Source of the DNA: a bacterium
Lineage (GTDB): Bacteria > Acidobacteriota > Thermoanaerobaculia > Multivoradales > JAHEKO01
Assembly (NCBI GenBank): GCA_024224155.1
Contig: JAAENP010000311.1
Span: forward strand, 36,019 to 100,018
Reading direction: 5' to 3'
Length of the DNA stretch: 64,000 nt
The position numbers and the translations under genes were made by a program. Positions 41,667-50,432 of this stretch are shown here, in pieces. Below the pieces are notes generated by a model. That model ran no database searches and was not told the DNA's origin. It was given only the letters and a program-made list of their open reading frames with translations. Position 1 is the stretch's first letter. Each line of letters starts with the position of its first letter.

Positions 41667-43733
41667 ATGAGCTCCGGGAGCCTTGTGGTCCTCGTGATCC
41701 TCGGCGTCGCGGCACTCGGGCTGGGATGCGCCTCGAGGGCGCCGGCAAGGACCTCCGAAACCAGAACAGCGACCCTCGCAGCCACCCAAGATCAAACAAC
41801 CGATGGCATCGCGCGACCCGTGCGCGAGCGAGCGCCGGACACCGGCCCACTCCGGTCGGCAATTGCGCCGTCGGGCCTTGTGCCGATCGATGTCGATCCG
41901 CTCGTCGTCGCGACGGCGCCGCGAGTCGCCGAACCGATTCGCGCGCCGTCCTCCGTCTTCGAGGCCAGAAAACTGACGGCGGAGGTTCCCACCGCCGGAG
42001 CACCGAAGCCGGGCAGCCGAGGTCTGGGATTCCCCGGTGCGACCGGGGCCGGAGCGCAAGCGGCGGACGGGCTCACGGGCGACAGTCCGGAGCCCGAGGG
42101 CCCGGCACTTCTAGCCGGTTTCGACACCAACGATTTCGACACCAACAACGTCCATGAAGGCTCGTTCTTCATACCGCCGGATTCCCATGCCGCCGCCGGG
42201 ACCGGGCACCTGATGAACGTGACCAACGTGACCGTGCGCATTCATGAAAAGAACGGAACCTTGAAGCTCGACACGGCGCTGGCCGATTTCTTCTCGTCAC
42301 TTGCTCCGGTGACGGCGCTTTTCGATCCCAAGATTCGCTACGACCACTTCGCCGGCCGCTTCGTGGTGGTGGCTCTGGAGCAGCGAGAGGTCCCGCCGGC
42401 CACCAAGGAGTCGCGGATCCTGCTGGCCGTCTCCGACGACTCCAATCCCGAGGGAACCTGGTACCAGACTTCGATCCCCTCGAGGTTGATGATCTCGGGC
42501 TTCGACCGCTGGGCGGACTATCCCGGCTTCGCGATCGACGAGGAAGCCGTCTACATCACGACCAACATGTTTTGTTTCAGCTCGAGCGTCGACCCCGGCT
42601 GCACCCCCGGTTTCGCCGGCGTCCGGCTATGGGTCGTGTCCAAGACCCAAGGGACCGGCGGCGGCTTCTACGCCGGGGGAACGCCGACGGTCTACGGACC
42701 GAGTGATCCCTACACCTGCGCGGACTGCTTCGCAACGACCACCCAGCCAGCCCACGTCTTCGGCTCGCCGCCCACCAGTCCGACCAACGTCGGGACCTTT
42801 CTGGTTTCCTACTCCGGTCTGAGCGAGCCCCCCGCAACCGACAACCTCGTCCAGATCGTGAGAATCGACGATCCGGCGAGCGCCTCACCGACCTTCACCC
42901 AAGAGCTAGTCAACGTCGGCGATCTCGGCTCCGCCATTCCCGACGCACCGCAGCCGGGCTCGACAGCGTTGATCGCGACCAACAACCGCCGAGCCCTGGA
43001 CTCGGTGTGGAGAGACAGTCAGCTCTACCTGACGGCGACGATCGAGCCCGAGACCGGCCCCGATGCCGGCCAGGCCACGGCCCACTGGTGGCAGCTAGAC
43101 ACGACCACCCTGTCGAACGGAATCGACCCACCCGAAACGCTGCTCACCGACCAGGGGGATATCGGCGGCGAAGACCTCGCCCCCGGCACCCACACCTACT
43201 TTCCCTCGGTCATGACCAACGGCTCCGGAGCGCTGGGCTTCGGCTTTTCGGCCTCGGGTCCGAGCCTGTTCGCCGGCGCCTATTTCGCCACCCGCGATCC
43301 TTCCGACCCCGCTGGAACAAATCGCGGCTCCGAGACGGTGCGCGCCGGCGTCGACCACTACTTCCGTTCCTTCTCGGGCAGCACCAATCGCTGGGGGGAC
43401 TACTCCTCGATCAGCCAGGATCCTTTGGAAACCGATTGCTTTTGGGTCTACAACCAGTACGCGGACACCCGCGGCTCGGTCACCAACGGCAGCCAGGACG
43501 GACGCTGGGGCACGGCCTACGGCAAGTTCTGCCTGCGTGCCTGTGCCGCCCTGGAAACACGCACGGGCACGCTCTCAGGTTCCCAGTCGATCACGGCCGA
43601 GCAGGTCGAGTTCGGCCCGAGTCTCCTCCTGGATGCGACCGCCGACGTCACCGTGGAGACAAACATTTTGATCATCCAGAGCGACACCAAGATTGTCGGC
43701 GACCTGTCAGTTTACACCGAGGCCTGCATCTAA
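41667..43733 (+). CDS. Secreted beta-rich lipoprotein of unknown function
   Basis: A 688-residue lipoprotein (lipobox LGLGC). After a low-complexity stretch the core begins FIPPDSHAAAGTGHLMNVTN and continues with KIRYDHFAGRFVVVALEQ, SRILLAVSDDSNPEGTWY, YPGFAIDEEAVYITTNMF and WGDYSSISQDPLETDCFWVY. These phrases recur in uncharacterised exported proteins and suggest a beta-propeller. The final ~55 residues (TGTLSGSQSITAEQVEF onward) look like a separate short beta-stranded tail. Paired cysteines suggest disulfides. No catalytic motif is recognised. I start at ATG 41667 because it gives the signal peptide; an upstream in-frame start exists. Confidence 0.82.
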   Translation: MSSGSLVVLVILGVAALGLGCASRAPARTSETRTATLAATQDQTTDGIARPVRERAPDTGPLRSAIAPSGLVPIDVDPLVVATAPRVAEPIRAPSSVFEARKLTAEVPTAGAPKPGSRGLGFPGATGAGAQAADGLTGDSPEPEGPALLAGFDTNDFDTNNVHEGSFFIPPDSHAAAGTGHLMNVTNVTVRIHEKNGTLKLDTALADFFSSLAPVTALFDPKIRYDHFAGRFVVVALEQREVPPATKESRILLAVSDDSNPEGTWYQTSIPSRLMISGFDRWADYPGFAIDEEAVYITTNMFCFSSSVDPGCTPGFAGVRLWVVSKTQGTGGGFYAGGTPTVYGPSDPYTCADCFATTTQPAHVFGSPPTSPTNVGTFLVSYSGLSEPPATDNLVQIVRIDDPASASPTFTQELVNVGDLGSAIPDAPQPGSTALIATNNRRALDSVWRDSQLYLTATIEPETGPDAGQATAHWWQLDTTTLSNGIDPPETLLTDQGDIGGEDLAPGTHTYFPSVMTNGSGALGFGFSASGPSLFAGAYFATRDPSDPAGTNRGSETVRAGVDHYFRSFSGSTNRWGDYSSISQDPLETDCFWVYNQYADTRGSVTNGSQDGRWGTAYGKFCLRACAALETRTGTLSGSQSITAEQVEFGPSLLLDATADVTVETNILIIQSDTKIVGDLSVYTEACI

Positions 43734-43775
43734 GGCCCACACCGAGACATCGCCACCGTGGCGTTTCCCATCGAG

Positions 43776-43800
43776 ATTCCTCGCTCTCGCTCGGAATGAC
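43776..43800 (+). repeat. Short dispersed-type repeat fragment
   Basis: The string ATTCCTCGCTCTCGCTCGG followed by AATGACA has the form of small palindromic repeats scattered in many bacterial genomes. Only one copy is in the window, so repeat status rests on recall of the pattern. Confidence 0.35.
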
Positions 43801-43838
43801 ACGGTCGCGTGCGGGACCGGATTCCGAGGCGCAAGGGC

Positions 43839-43868
43839 TTGGTCCGGCCATTGAGATTGACCTATAAT
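43839..43868 (+). promoter_or_regulatory. Ferredoxin promoter TTGGTC-N18-TATAAT
   Basis: A perfect -10 TATAAT (43863-43868) with a -35-like TTGGTC 18 bases upstream. The predicted start near 43875 leaves a leader of about 55 bases before the ATG at 43930. Confidence 0.7.
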
Positions 43869-43929
43869 GCAGCAACTGCGAAGCCGATAACGGCGAGCAT
43901 AAGGAGAGATTCCGAGAGAAGGGAGACGC

Positions 43930-44271
43930 ATGTCATACGTCATCACCGAAAAATGTCTGGGCGAGCGTTACGCGACCTGTGTGGAGGTCTGCCCCGTCGA
44001 CTGCATCCATCCGGGCGAATACGAGCACGAAGGAGACTACGGCAACGAGTTCATGGTCATCGATCCGGATGCCTGCATCGACTGTAGCCTCTGCAAGCCC
44101 GAGTGCCCGATCGACGCGATCGTCGAGACCGAGGCAGAAGATCCGGAATGGGCTGAGATCAACCGCAAACTGGCTCTGGACGACGGCTGGAACGAGCACG
44201 ATCCGGTCGAGCCGAGAGCCCGCGACGACGAACCGCATCGCCCCGACGTGAACGAGATCGTCAATCCGTAG
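43930..44271 (+). CDS. Ferredoxin, 7Fe-like ([3Fe-4S][4Fe-4S])
   Basis: A 113-residue ferredoxin. The first cluster motif is CLGERYATCVEVCPVDC, with Cys9, 17, 21 and 25. The cysteine that normally follows at C-x-x-C is absent, as expected for a 3Fe-4S site. The second is CIDCSLCKPECP. The two halves are separated by an acidic loop (GEYEHEGDYGNEFMVID). The C-terminal ~45 residues are charged and contain no cysteines. It carries electrons in the cytoplasm; the partner enzyme is not encoded nearby. It has its own promoter and a strong terminator, so it forms a single-gene unit. Confidence 0.94.
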   Translation: MSYVITEKCLGERYATCVEVCPVDCIHPGEYEHEGDYGNEFMVIDPDACIDCSLCKPECPIDAIVETEAEDPEWAEINRKLALDDGWNEHDPVEPRARDDEPHRPDVNEIVNP

Positions 44272-44299
44272 GAACCCTCCAAATCCGCAAGAACGAAAG

Positions 44300-44325
44300 G
44301 GCCGGCGCCGAGCGCCGGCCTTTTT
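44300..44325 (+). terminator. Intrinsic terminator after the ferredoxin gene
   Basis: A perfect 9 bp stem GGCCGGCGC/GCGCCGGCC with a CGA loop is followed by TTTTT. It is the clearest rho-independent terminator in the window. Confidence 0.9.
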
Positions 44326-44335
44326 CTTGGCCGAG

Positions 44336-46180
44336 CTAAGGCTGCTCGAATTCCAACAGTCGGTCGACTCCGTCGACCGCGAGCTCCTGCTCGGTTCCGT
44401 CGGGCCAGATCACGATCAGCGACTCGACGTTCTGCGCGTCTCCCAAACCGAAGGTCACCGGCAGCTCAGACTGCGACTGATAGCTCTTGGTGGGGGTCAC
44501 GGTCCGACGCTGCGTGGTTCCGGCCGCTGAAAGGACCAGTCGGGCGCCGATCGCTTCGCGGTTCGGCGCCTTCCCGAGCAGTCGCACACGCAGCCAGTGG
44601 TTGCCGAGACTCTGGTCGTTTCTCAGCAGCAAAGGCCGGCGGCCGGTCTGGGTCATGACCAGGTCCAGATCCCCGTCCCCATCGATGTCCGCGTAGGCGC
44701 TGCCACGTCCGACAATCGGGCGGGTCAGGTCGCCGACGCCGGCGCCTGTCAGAGATACGAAGCCGGCTCGAGCGTTGGGTCCCGCGTTCCAGAACAGCTG
44801 CGAAGCCTGTTCGTAGGTCTGGCTGGGATCGACCGTATTGATCTCGCTTTCGAGGTGGCCGTTGGTCTGAACGATGTCGAGCCGGCCGTCGAGATCGGCG
44901 TCGAGGAAGAGCAGTCCGAACGACAGCGCCAGCCGGCTCGGGGCTCCGATACCCTCGCCGATCGCCTCGTCGGCGAACAACGTCGGATCTCCCTGCGACA
45001 GGTACAGCGAGGTCATTTCGTTGGCGAAGTTGCCGATACCGAAGCCGAGCTCGGTGTCGTTGCGGAAGTGGCCGGCGTCGACGCCCATCGCGCCGGTGGC
45101 CTCGCCCTCGCGGCCGTAGGCGAGCCCCCAGAACTCCCCCACCTCCTCGAAAACCCCATCTCCCAGATTGTGAAAGAGAAAGTTTCGCACCGTGTCATTG
45201 GCGACGAATAGATCCAGAAGGCCGTCGCCGTCCAGGTCGATCGGCAGCACGCCCAGCCCCTTGCCCACCGGAACTCCTGTGGCTTCGTTGCTGATGCGCA
45301 CGCCGGCGGCCTCGGACTCGTCCACGAAGGTGCCATCGCCTCGGTTGCGATAGAAGAAGGGATACGTCCCCTCATAGTTTACGGGGGGGCCGTAGGCCTT
45401 CCCGACCCCGGTCAACTGATAGTTGACCTCTTCGTCGATCTCCCGCGACCACTTGACGTAGTTCGAAACGTAGAGATCGAGATCGCCGTCGTTGTCGGCG
45501 TCGAAGAAAGCGGCACACGACGACCAGGATTCCGGCGATCCGGCAACTCCGGCTTTGCTCGTAACGTCTACGAAGCCGGCGGCGGTGTTGCGCAGCAGCC
45601 GATTCTCTCCGACCGCCGCCAGGAACACATCCGTACGACCATCGCCATCGTAGTCACCTACCGCAACACCGGTGGCGTACAGAGAGACGCCCACGCCGAC
45701 CTCGCGTGACACATCGGTGAAGGCTCCGGACCCGTCGTTCGCGTACAACCTGCTCGTAACGCCGGTATTGCTGTGGCCGCTTGTAGGCCAGTAGCTGGAG
45801 TTGACCAGCAGAAGATCCTGGTCGCCGTCGTTGTCATAGTCGAAGAACGCCGCTCCGGAGCCCATGGTCTCCGGCAACAGCTTTCCGCCTTCGGCGCCGT
45901 TCGTGTGGACGAAGTCGACGCCGGCTTCGAGCGTGACATCGGCGAAGGGAATCGAGGGCGCCACAGAGGTCTCGACCACGCGCTCGGGGGCCTCGGTCTC
46001 GATCTCGACCTCGGCCTTCTCTTCGCCGGGCCTCGCCCGCCACAGAAGCACGGCCGCCATCAGGAGCGCGATCACCGCAATCACAACGAGCGACCGTCTG
46101 AACCACACCCCGATAACGGCGTCGTCACCGGTGGTGTTTTCCGCGCCGGGCAGGTCGGGCCTTTTGTCCTCGTCCTTCAT
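44336..46180 (-). CDS. CRTAC1-type FG-GAP/VCBS repeat protein with ASPIC/UnbV C-terminus
   Basis: A 614-residue membrane-anchored exported protein with a TM helix at ~28-48 (SLVVIAVIALLMAAVLLW). The rest is a beta-propeller of FG-GAP/VCBS repeats with calcium-binding DxDxDG loops: DYDNDGDQDLLLVN, DYDGDGRTDVFLAA, DADNDGDLDLYVSN, DLDGDGLLDLFVAN and DIDGDGDLDLVMTQ. The last ~100 residues are the ASPIC/UnbV domain (NHWLRVRLLGKAPNREAIGA). Such proteins are abundant in Acidobacteria, often next to TPR or cytochrome genes. The multiheme cytochrome gene ends 31 bp upstream, so the two are probably one operon. AGAGGA precedes the ATG. Confidence 0.93.
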   Translation of the reverse strand: MKDEDKRPDLPGAENTTGDDAVIGVWFRRSLVVIAVIALLMAAVLLWRARPGEEKAEVEIETEAPERVVETSVAPSIPFADVTLEAGVDFVHTNGAEGGKLLPETMGSGAAFFDYDNDGDQDLLLVNSSYWPTSGHSNTGVTSRLYANDGSGAFTDVSREVGVGVSLYATGVAVGDYDGDGRTDVFLAAVGENRLLRNTAAGFVDVTSKAGVAGSPESWSSCAAFFDADNDGDLDLYVSNYVKWSREIDEEVNYQLTGVGKAYGPPVNYEGTYPFFYRNRGDGTFVDESEAAGVRISNEATGVPVGKGLGVLPIDLDGDGLLDLFVANDTVRNFLFHNLGDGVFEEVGEFWGLAYGREGEATGAMGVDAGHFRNDTELGFGIGNFANEMTSLYLSQGDPTLFADEAIGEGIGAPSRLALSFGLLFLDADLDGRLDIVQTNGHLESEINTVDPSQTYEQASQLFWNAGPNARAGFVSLTGAGVGDLTRPIVGRGSAYADIDGDGDLDLVMTQTGRRPLLLRNDQSLGNHWLRVRLLGKAPNREAIGARLVLSAAGTTQRRTVTPTKSYQSQSELPVTFGLGDAQNVESLIVIWPDGTEQELAVDGVDRLLEFEQP

Positions 46181-46211
46181 CCCCAGTTTCCTCTTGTCAC
46201 TACCAGGGCGA

Positions 46212-49004
46212 CTACTCTCCGCTCAGCCCGTAGGCCCCCGCCCGCTGGAGGTCATAGATCGCGATCGCTTCGGCCGCGTGATCGGCCGCTGGATTCTCCG
46301 CCCGGTGCTTGGCGATGGCCCGGCCCCGGGCGTTGTCGTCGGGTTTGTACTTGCGATAGAGCTCAAAGTGATGACGCGCCTGCTCGCGCTCACCGAGCTG
46401 CTTGTAGATGAGGTCGAGATTGAAGTGCGCGGTGACGTTCTCCGGCTCGAGCTCCAGCACCTTCAAGAACTCGTCTCGGGCCTGTCCCAGAAGCTCCTCG
46501 CGCCGACCGCCTTCTCGGCGCCGCTCCAGCTTGGCCCGCTCGAACAGGGCTTGCCCGAGCTCATTGAGCAGCCTGTAGTCCTGGCTGAAGTCGAACTCGC
46601 GGCTGCGGGTCTCGGCGTCGTCCAGATCGACGATCGAGCGGAAGTTGGCGATCGCCTCGTCCAGAAACCCGTTCTGCTTGTTGACCAGACCGGTGAACCA
46701 GGCGACCGACCAGGTCGGCGCGGGAGGGTCGAACGCCGCGGCGCGTTCGAGTGCCACGATGGCCTGATCGCTCACCGTTCCCTGCGCTATGTAAACCCGC
46801 GCCAGATTGAGCGGCCCGTCCGGGCGGTCGAGCGCTTCGACCTGGCGGAAAGCGACTTCGGCCTGGCGCAACTCGCCCTTCGTCTTGCCGCCCTTGCGCA
46901 GCAGTGCGATGCCATAGTCGTTCCAGCGTTGCCATTCCGGGATATCGGAAGGCTCGTTGCCGACGGTCTCTCGACGAGCGGCGATCGGAAACGTTACCGA
47001 GTCCGTGGCCAGAACCATGACCGGCAGCTGGTTGACGTGGTCCTCACCGTAGATGTACTTCATCAAGATGGCGTCGAACTTGCGAAACTTGAGCTCGACG
47101 TCGACAGTCAGGCTGCCAACCGCGTCCGCTGGCACGTCCAGCTTGTAGTGGACGACATCGGCCGCACCTGGAGGGATCATGTGGTTGTAGAGCGACACAA
47201 AGATGTCCTGTGCATTGCGCCGATCCAGACGGTCGCCATTCCGATCGAGAACATAGGAATTGACGAAAAACGACCATGGATCGACGAGGCCGTCCTCGCG
47301 CATCGCGCCGTTTCTGCCCACGACGCGGTCTCCCGAGGAGGCGGTGATGTCCAGCCAGACTTCGTTCGAGTCCGAGGTCCCCTGGGTGAAATGGTGCCCC
47401 ATCTTGAGCGTCCGGATCACCGCCTCGAGGAGATAACTCCGGCCGGGCTCGAGAGTGGGAACCTCCGGCCGTAGCGGCGCGATCAGCTCACCATCGATTC
47501 GGCCGCCCTCTTTTATCCCGAAGAGATCGACTCGCATGACGCCTTCGTTGAACCGTTCATGCGCCTCGGTCACCTCGGGACCGAAACCGAGCAGCTGCGG
47601 AACCGCGGTATTGGCGCTCGGAAACAGATGATCGTGGACCTTGAGCTCTCCCGAGTCGTCGAAGTCCTGTGCTCCGAACTGATCCGACGGCGCCAGCGCC
47701 ATGTGGCAGCCGTTGCAGTTGTGCTCGGCTTTGTCCGGATAGTAGAAGCTGGCGACGCCGTGGCCGGAAACGCCGCTCAGATGATACGAGTCGTAGTGGT
47801 TCTGTCCGCGAAGCCATTTGTACTTGTTGAGCTCTTCCGGCAAGTGCACCTTGTGGCACCCGCCGCAGAACTCGGGCGTCTTGTGCAGCGGTTTGAGGAA
47901 GGTGCGCTTGTGGAACTCAGGCTTCGCCTTGACCAGTTGCTCGTTGATCCACCGTAGAGCCTTGCTGTCAGAGAACGCGAACGGGTAGTGCTGGGGCTCT
48001 TCGAGGGTGTAGTCCCCGTTGCCTCTGAGGCTGTTGACGTGAGTGATCGCGTGACACGCCGTACAGGTGATGCCCTGGTCCGCGGTGGGATCGTTGACGT
48101 CGTCGAAGTTCGGATCGTCGAACTTGCCGCTGAAAAACGGCACCGGATCGTGACAGCCGGCACAGAACCGGGCCGCCTGAACATCGCCATCCCGCTCGAG
48201 CGCGACCTTACGGGTCTCCCTGACCGAGAACCGGTAGATCGGGTTGTTGAACGAGCTCAGCCGGTGCGCACTCGCGGTCCAGGATTCGTGTGAGTCCTCG
48301 TGGCAAGACTCGCAATAGCGGTCGTTCATGAGCACCCGCTCGGGGATAAAGTCGCCCGTCGCGGTCCGAGCCAGCGACGGGAAGAAGTACTGCTCACGCG
48401 AGGCCGGTCCCTCCACGTTCCAGCTGCGCGGATCCTTGGCCTGCAAGACCAGAAGCACGATCGCGACCGCCGCCGCAATCGCGGCCCAGCGGCCGCCGAC
48501 ACGCCATTTGATCCGCGGGCCCGCCAGTCGATGGAGCACGAACAGCCAGGCCGCAACCAGCGGAGTGAGGACGTGGATCCAGAACGCCACCGAACGCACG
48601 GCGGGGTCCTTGACCACGATCACGCCCTCGATCCGCGTCAGCACCACGCCCGAGGCCAGCAGAGCCACCGCCACCGCGAGCAGCCCGTAGCCCACCCAGA
48701 CGGCTCGCCGATTCGGGCGGTTGTAGGCGTTGCGCGTGTGAGCCGCGCCAAACACGATGAAGGGCAGAATCAGCACCAGACCGAGCACCAGATGACCCAG
48801 AAACATGACCAGGTAGAACCAGTTCTGGTAGACCTCGCCGCGCGACCACTCGAGCAGTCTCACGCCGACCAGGTAGACGGAGTTGACCGTGAGCAACGCG
48901 AACAAGCCGAAGACGACGGCAAGCACCTTGCGCAGCCGGGGTCCGATGGCTCGGCGCTGGTTACCGCGCTGGCGTGCGTGTGGCCGCTCGTCTCGTTTCG
49001 CCAT
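46212..49004 (-). CDS. Membrane-anchored pentaheme cytochrome c with C-terminal TPR repeats
   Basis: A 930-residue protein in three parts. Residues ~20-205 hold five hydrophobic segments. Residues ~225-440 hold five CxxCH heme motifs (CESCH, CAGCH, CTACH, CGGCH, CNGCH), with further histidines as axial ligands, resembling the cytochrome c554 group. A beta-rich region follows, then TPR-like repeats from ~690 to ~915 (DEAIANFRSIVDLDDAET; FLKVLELEPENVTAHFNLDL). It would move electrons across or along the membrane while the TPRs dock a partner, plausibly the CRTAC1 protein encoded next. ATG 49004 with GAGG upstream is preferred over the 30-base longer frame. Confidence 0.93.
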   Translation of the reverse strand: MAKRDERPHARQRGNQRRAIGPRLRKVLAVVFGLFALLTVNSVYLVGVRLLEWSRGEVYQNWFYLVMFLGHLVLGLVLILPFIVFGAAHTRNAYNRPNRRAVWVGYGLLAVAVALLASGVVLTRIEGVIVVKDPAVRSVAFWIHVLTPLVAAWLFVLHRLAGPRIKWRVGGRWAAIAAAVAIVLLVLQAKDPRSWNVEGPASREQYFFPSLARTATGDFIPERVLMNDRYCESCHEDSHESWTASAHRLSSFNNPIYRFSVRETRKVALERDGDVQAARFCAGCHDPVPFFSGKFDDPNFDDVNDPTADQGITCTACHAITHVNSLRGNGDYTLEEPQHYPFAFSDSKALRWINEQLVKAKPEFHKRTFLKPLHKTPEFCGGCHKVHLPEELNKYKWLRGQNHYDSYHLSGVSGHGVASFYYPDKAEHNCNGCHMALAPSDQFGAQDFDDSGELKVHDHLFPSANTAVPQLLGFGPEVTEAHERFNEGVMRVDLFGIKEGGRIDGELIAPLRPEVPTLEPGRSYLLEAVIRTLKMGHHFTQGTSDSNEVWLDITASSGDRVVGRNGAMREDGLVDPWSFFVNSYVLDRNGDRLDRRNAQDIFVSLYNHMIPPGAADVVHYKLDVPADAVGSLTVDVELKFRKFDAILMKYIYGEDHVNQLPVMVLATDSVTFPIAARRETVGNEPSDIPEWQRWNDYGIALLRKGGKTKGELRQAEVAFRQVEALDRPDGPLNLARVYIAQGTVSDQAIVALERAAAFDPPAPTWSVAWFTGLVNKQNGFLDEAIANFRSIVDLDDAETRSREFDFSQDYRLLNELGQALFERAKLERRREGGRREELLGQARDEFLKVLELEPENVTAHFNLDLIYKQLGEREQARHHFELYRKYKPDDNARGRAIAKHRAENPAADHAAEAIAIYDLQRAGAYGLSGE

Positions 49005-49189
49005 TGAGAAACCTCGCCGGGTGCGACGCACCAAGCGGGATACTAACAGCGGGACACGCCTCGAAGCCTCGCCAAGTTAGGCCAGCGAAGCGCTGAGATT
49101 CGCAGGTTGTCCTTTGTTTGTGGTAGATTGCGGCGTCTTGCCGCCCAGGCAGCATGCGACTGGCGCGGCGGTGCTCAGGAAAGGCCGCC

Positions 49190-49936
49190 ATGAGGATAGG
49201 GATCGGTACACTGCGGGAACGGACGATCGCGGGTGTGGCTGCGTCGATCCTCCTGCTGCTGGCGGTGCCGGCCCGGGCCGAAAGCCTTCGCGGCACCACC
49301 CGTTCTCTCGACCGGCAGAACGTCCAAGCGAGAAACCACGACTTCACGTTTCTGAGCACCAAGAATCAGGTGCAGCGGTTCGTCACGAACGGCTGGCTCG
49401 TGCCCGTCCATTCCAATCACGTCTACCGTCTCAAGGGCGTTTCCTTCCCCTACTCGCGCCCCGAGGTCAAGCTGTTCGTCGAGCGCCTGGGCCAGCAGTA
49501 TTCGGCCGCCTGCGGTGAGGAGATGGTGGTCACCAGCTTGACCCGCCCCCGTAACTACCAGCCTCGCAACGCGTCGCCGCGCTCAGTCCACCCCACCGGC
49601 ATGGCGCTCGATCTGCGTCGCCCCAACAACAGGGGCTGCCGGGCATGGCTGGAGCGAGTCTTGCTGTCGCTCGAGGCGCAGGGAGTGCTCGAAGCAACCT
49701 ACGAGCGCAGGCCGCCTCACTACCACGTGGCCGTCTTCCCCGAGCCGTACAGAAAGTACCTGGAGAGCCTCGTGTCGGGCCGGCCGGTCCGAACCTATCT
49801 CGTTGATCGTGGCGACAGTCTCTGGCGGATCGCCAGCCGACACGACACCACGGTAGCCGCGGTCAAGAGCCAGAACGGCCTCAAGTCGAACAAGATCTAT
49901 CCCGGCCAGCTCCTCGAAGTTCCCGTCTCGAAGTAG
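49190..49936 (+). CDS. DUF5715/M15-like peptidase with C-terminal LysM
   Basis: A 248-residue exported protein. A signal peptide ends near AVPARA. The middle matches DUF5715, close to M15 D,D-peptidases: TSLTRPRNYQPRNASPRSVH followed by PTGMALDLRRP, and later PHYHVAVFP. These provide the H, D and H of the zinc site. The C-terminal LysM (TYLVDRGDSLWRIASRHDTT) binds peptidoglycan. It probably trims cell-wall peptides in the periplasm. AGGA lies upstream of ATG 49190; an in-frame ATG at 49154 is less likely. Confidence 0.88.
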   Translation: MRIGIGTLRERTIAGVAASILLLLAVPARAESLRGTTRSLDRQNVQARNHDFTFLSTKNQVQRFVTNGWLVPVHSNHVYRLKGVSFPYSRPEVKLFVERLGQQYSAACGEEMVVTSLTRPRNYQPRNASPRSVHPTGMALDLRRPNNRGCRAWLERVLLSLEAQGVLEATYERRPPHYHVAVFPEPYRKYLESLVSGRPVRTYLVDRGDSLWRIASRHDTTVAAVKSQNGLKSNKIYPGQLLEVPVSK

Positions 49937-49977
49937 GCGTGGCACGGGTCGGCTCCGCGCACGGCAGACGCCGGGTT

Positions 49978-49986
49978 TGCTACACT
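49978..49986 (+). promoter_or_regulatory. Extended -10 TGCTACACT before the small charged protein
   Basis: TG-C-TACACT is an extended -10. It lies about 55 bases before ATG 50042, which has its own GAGG Shine-Dalgarno. No -35 is evident, which is usual for extended -10 promoters. Confidence 0.4.
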
Positions 49987-50041
49987 GGCAGTGGGCTGTT
50001 GGACCGTCGGCGCGGAAGCCGGCAGCCATTGTGAGGTATTT

Positions 50042-50317
50042 ATGGCTAATCAAGCATCCATGGTCCGTCGCCAGCGCGAGCGGGCCCGCCAGCAGAAGAG
50101 ACGCGAAAAGCACGCGCGAAAAACCGAGCGGCGCGAAGCCAAGAAATTCGCCGAGGCCCTCGAGGTGCCGCAAAACGACCCGGCGAACGATCCGACGATT
50201 GACTGGGGCTCAGCCGTCCGAGAGACCGAGGTCGTGCTCAACGACAACCTGGAAGTCGTCGAAGACGAGGCGGAAGAAACCGAAGACGACGAGGAAGGCC
50301 GACCCGAGGCCGATTGA
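50042..50317 (+). CDS. Small charge-segregated protein of unknown function
   Basis: A 91-residue protein. Residues 1-40 are strongly basic and helical (MVRRQRERARQQKRREKHAR); the C-terminal 30 residues are almost entirely acidic (EDEAEETEDDEEG). GAGG precedes the ATG with suitable spacing. The arrangement suggests binding to RNA or ribosomes with a modulating acidic tail, but I recognise no named family. It stands alone with its own extended -10 promoter. Confidence 0.75.
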   Translation: MANQASMVRRQRERARQQKRREKHARKTERREAKKFAEALEVPQNDPANDPTIDWGSAVRETEVVLNDNLEVVEDEAEETEDDEEGRPEAD

Positions 50318-50432
50318 GCCTCTACCACCTCGCCGGTTCGCAACCGAGGGTGTCTCCGGCCCCGGCGGGCGCGTCTTCCTCGACTGCACCCGCTGACGGC
50401 GCCGAGTAGAGCCCGCAAGGACCGAAGCGCGA

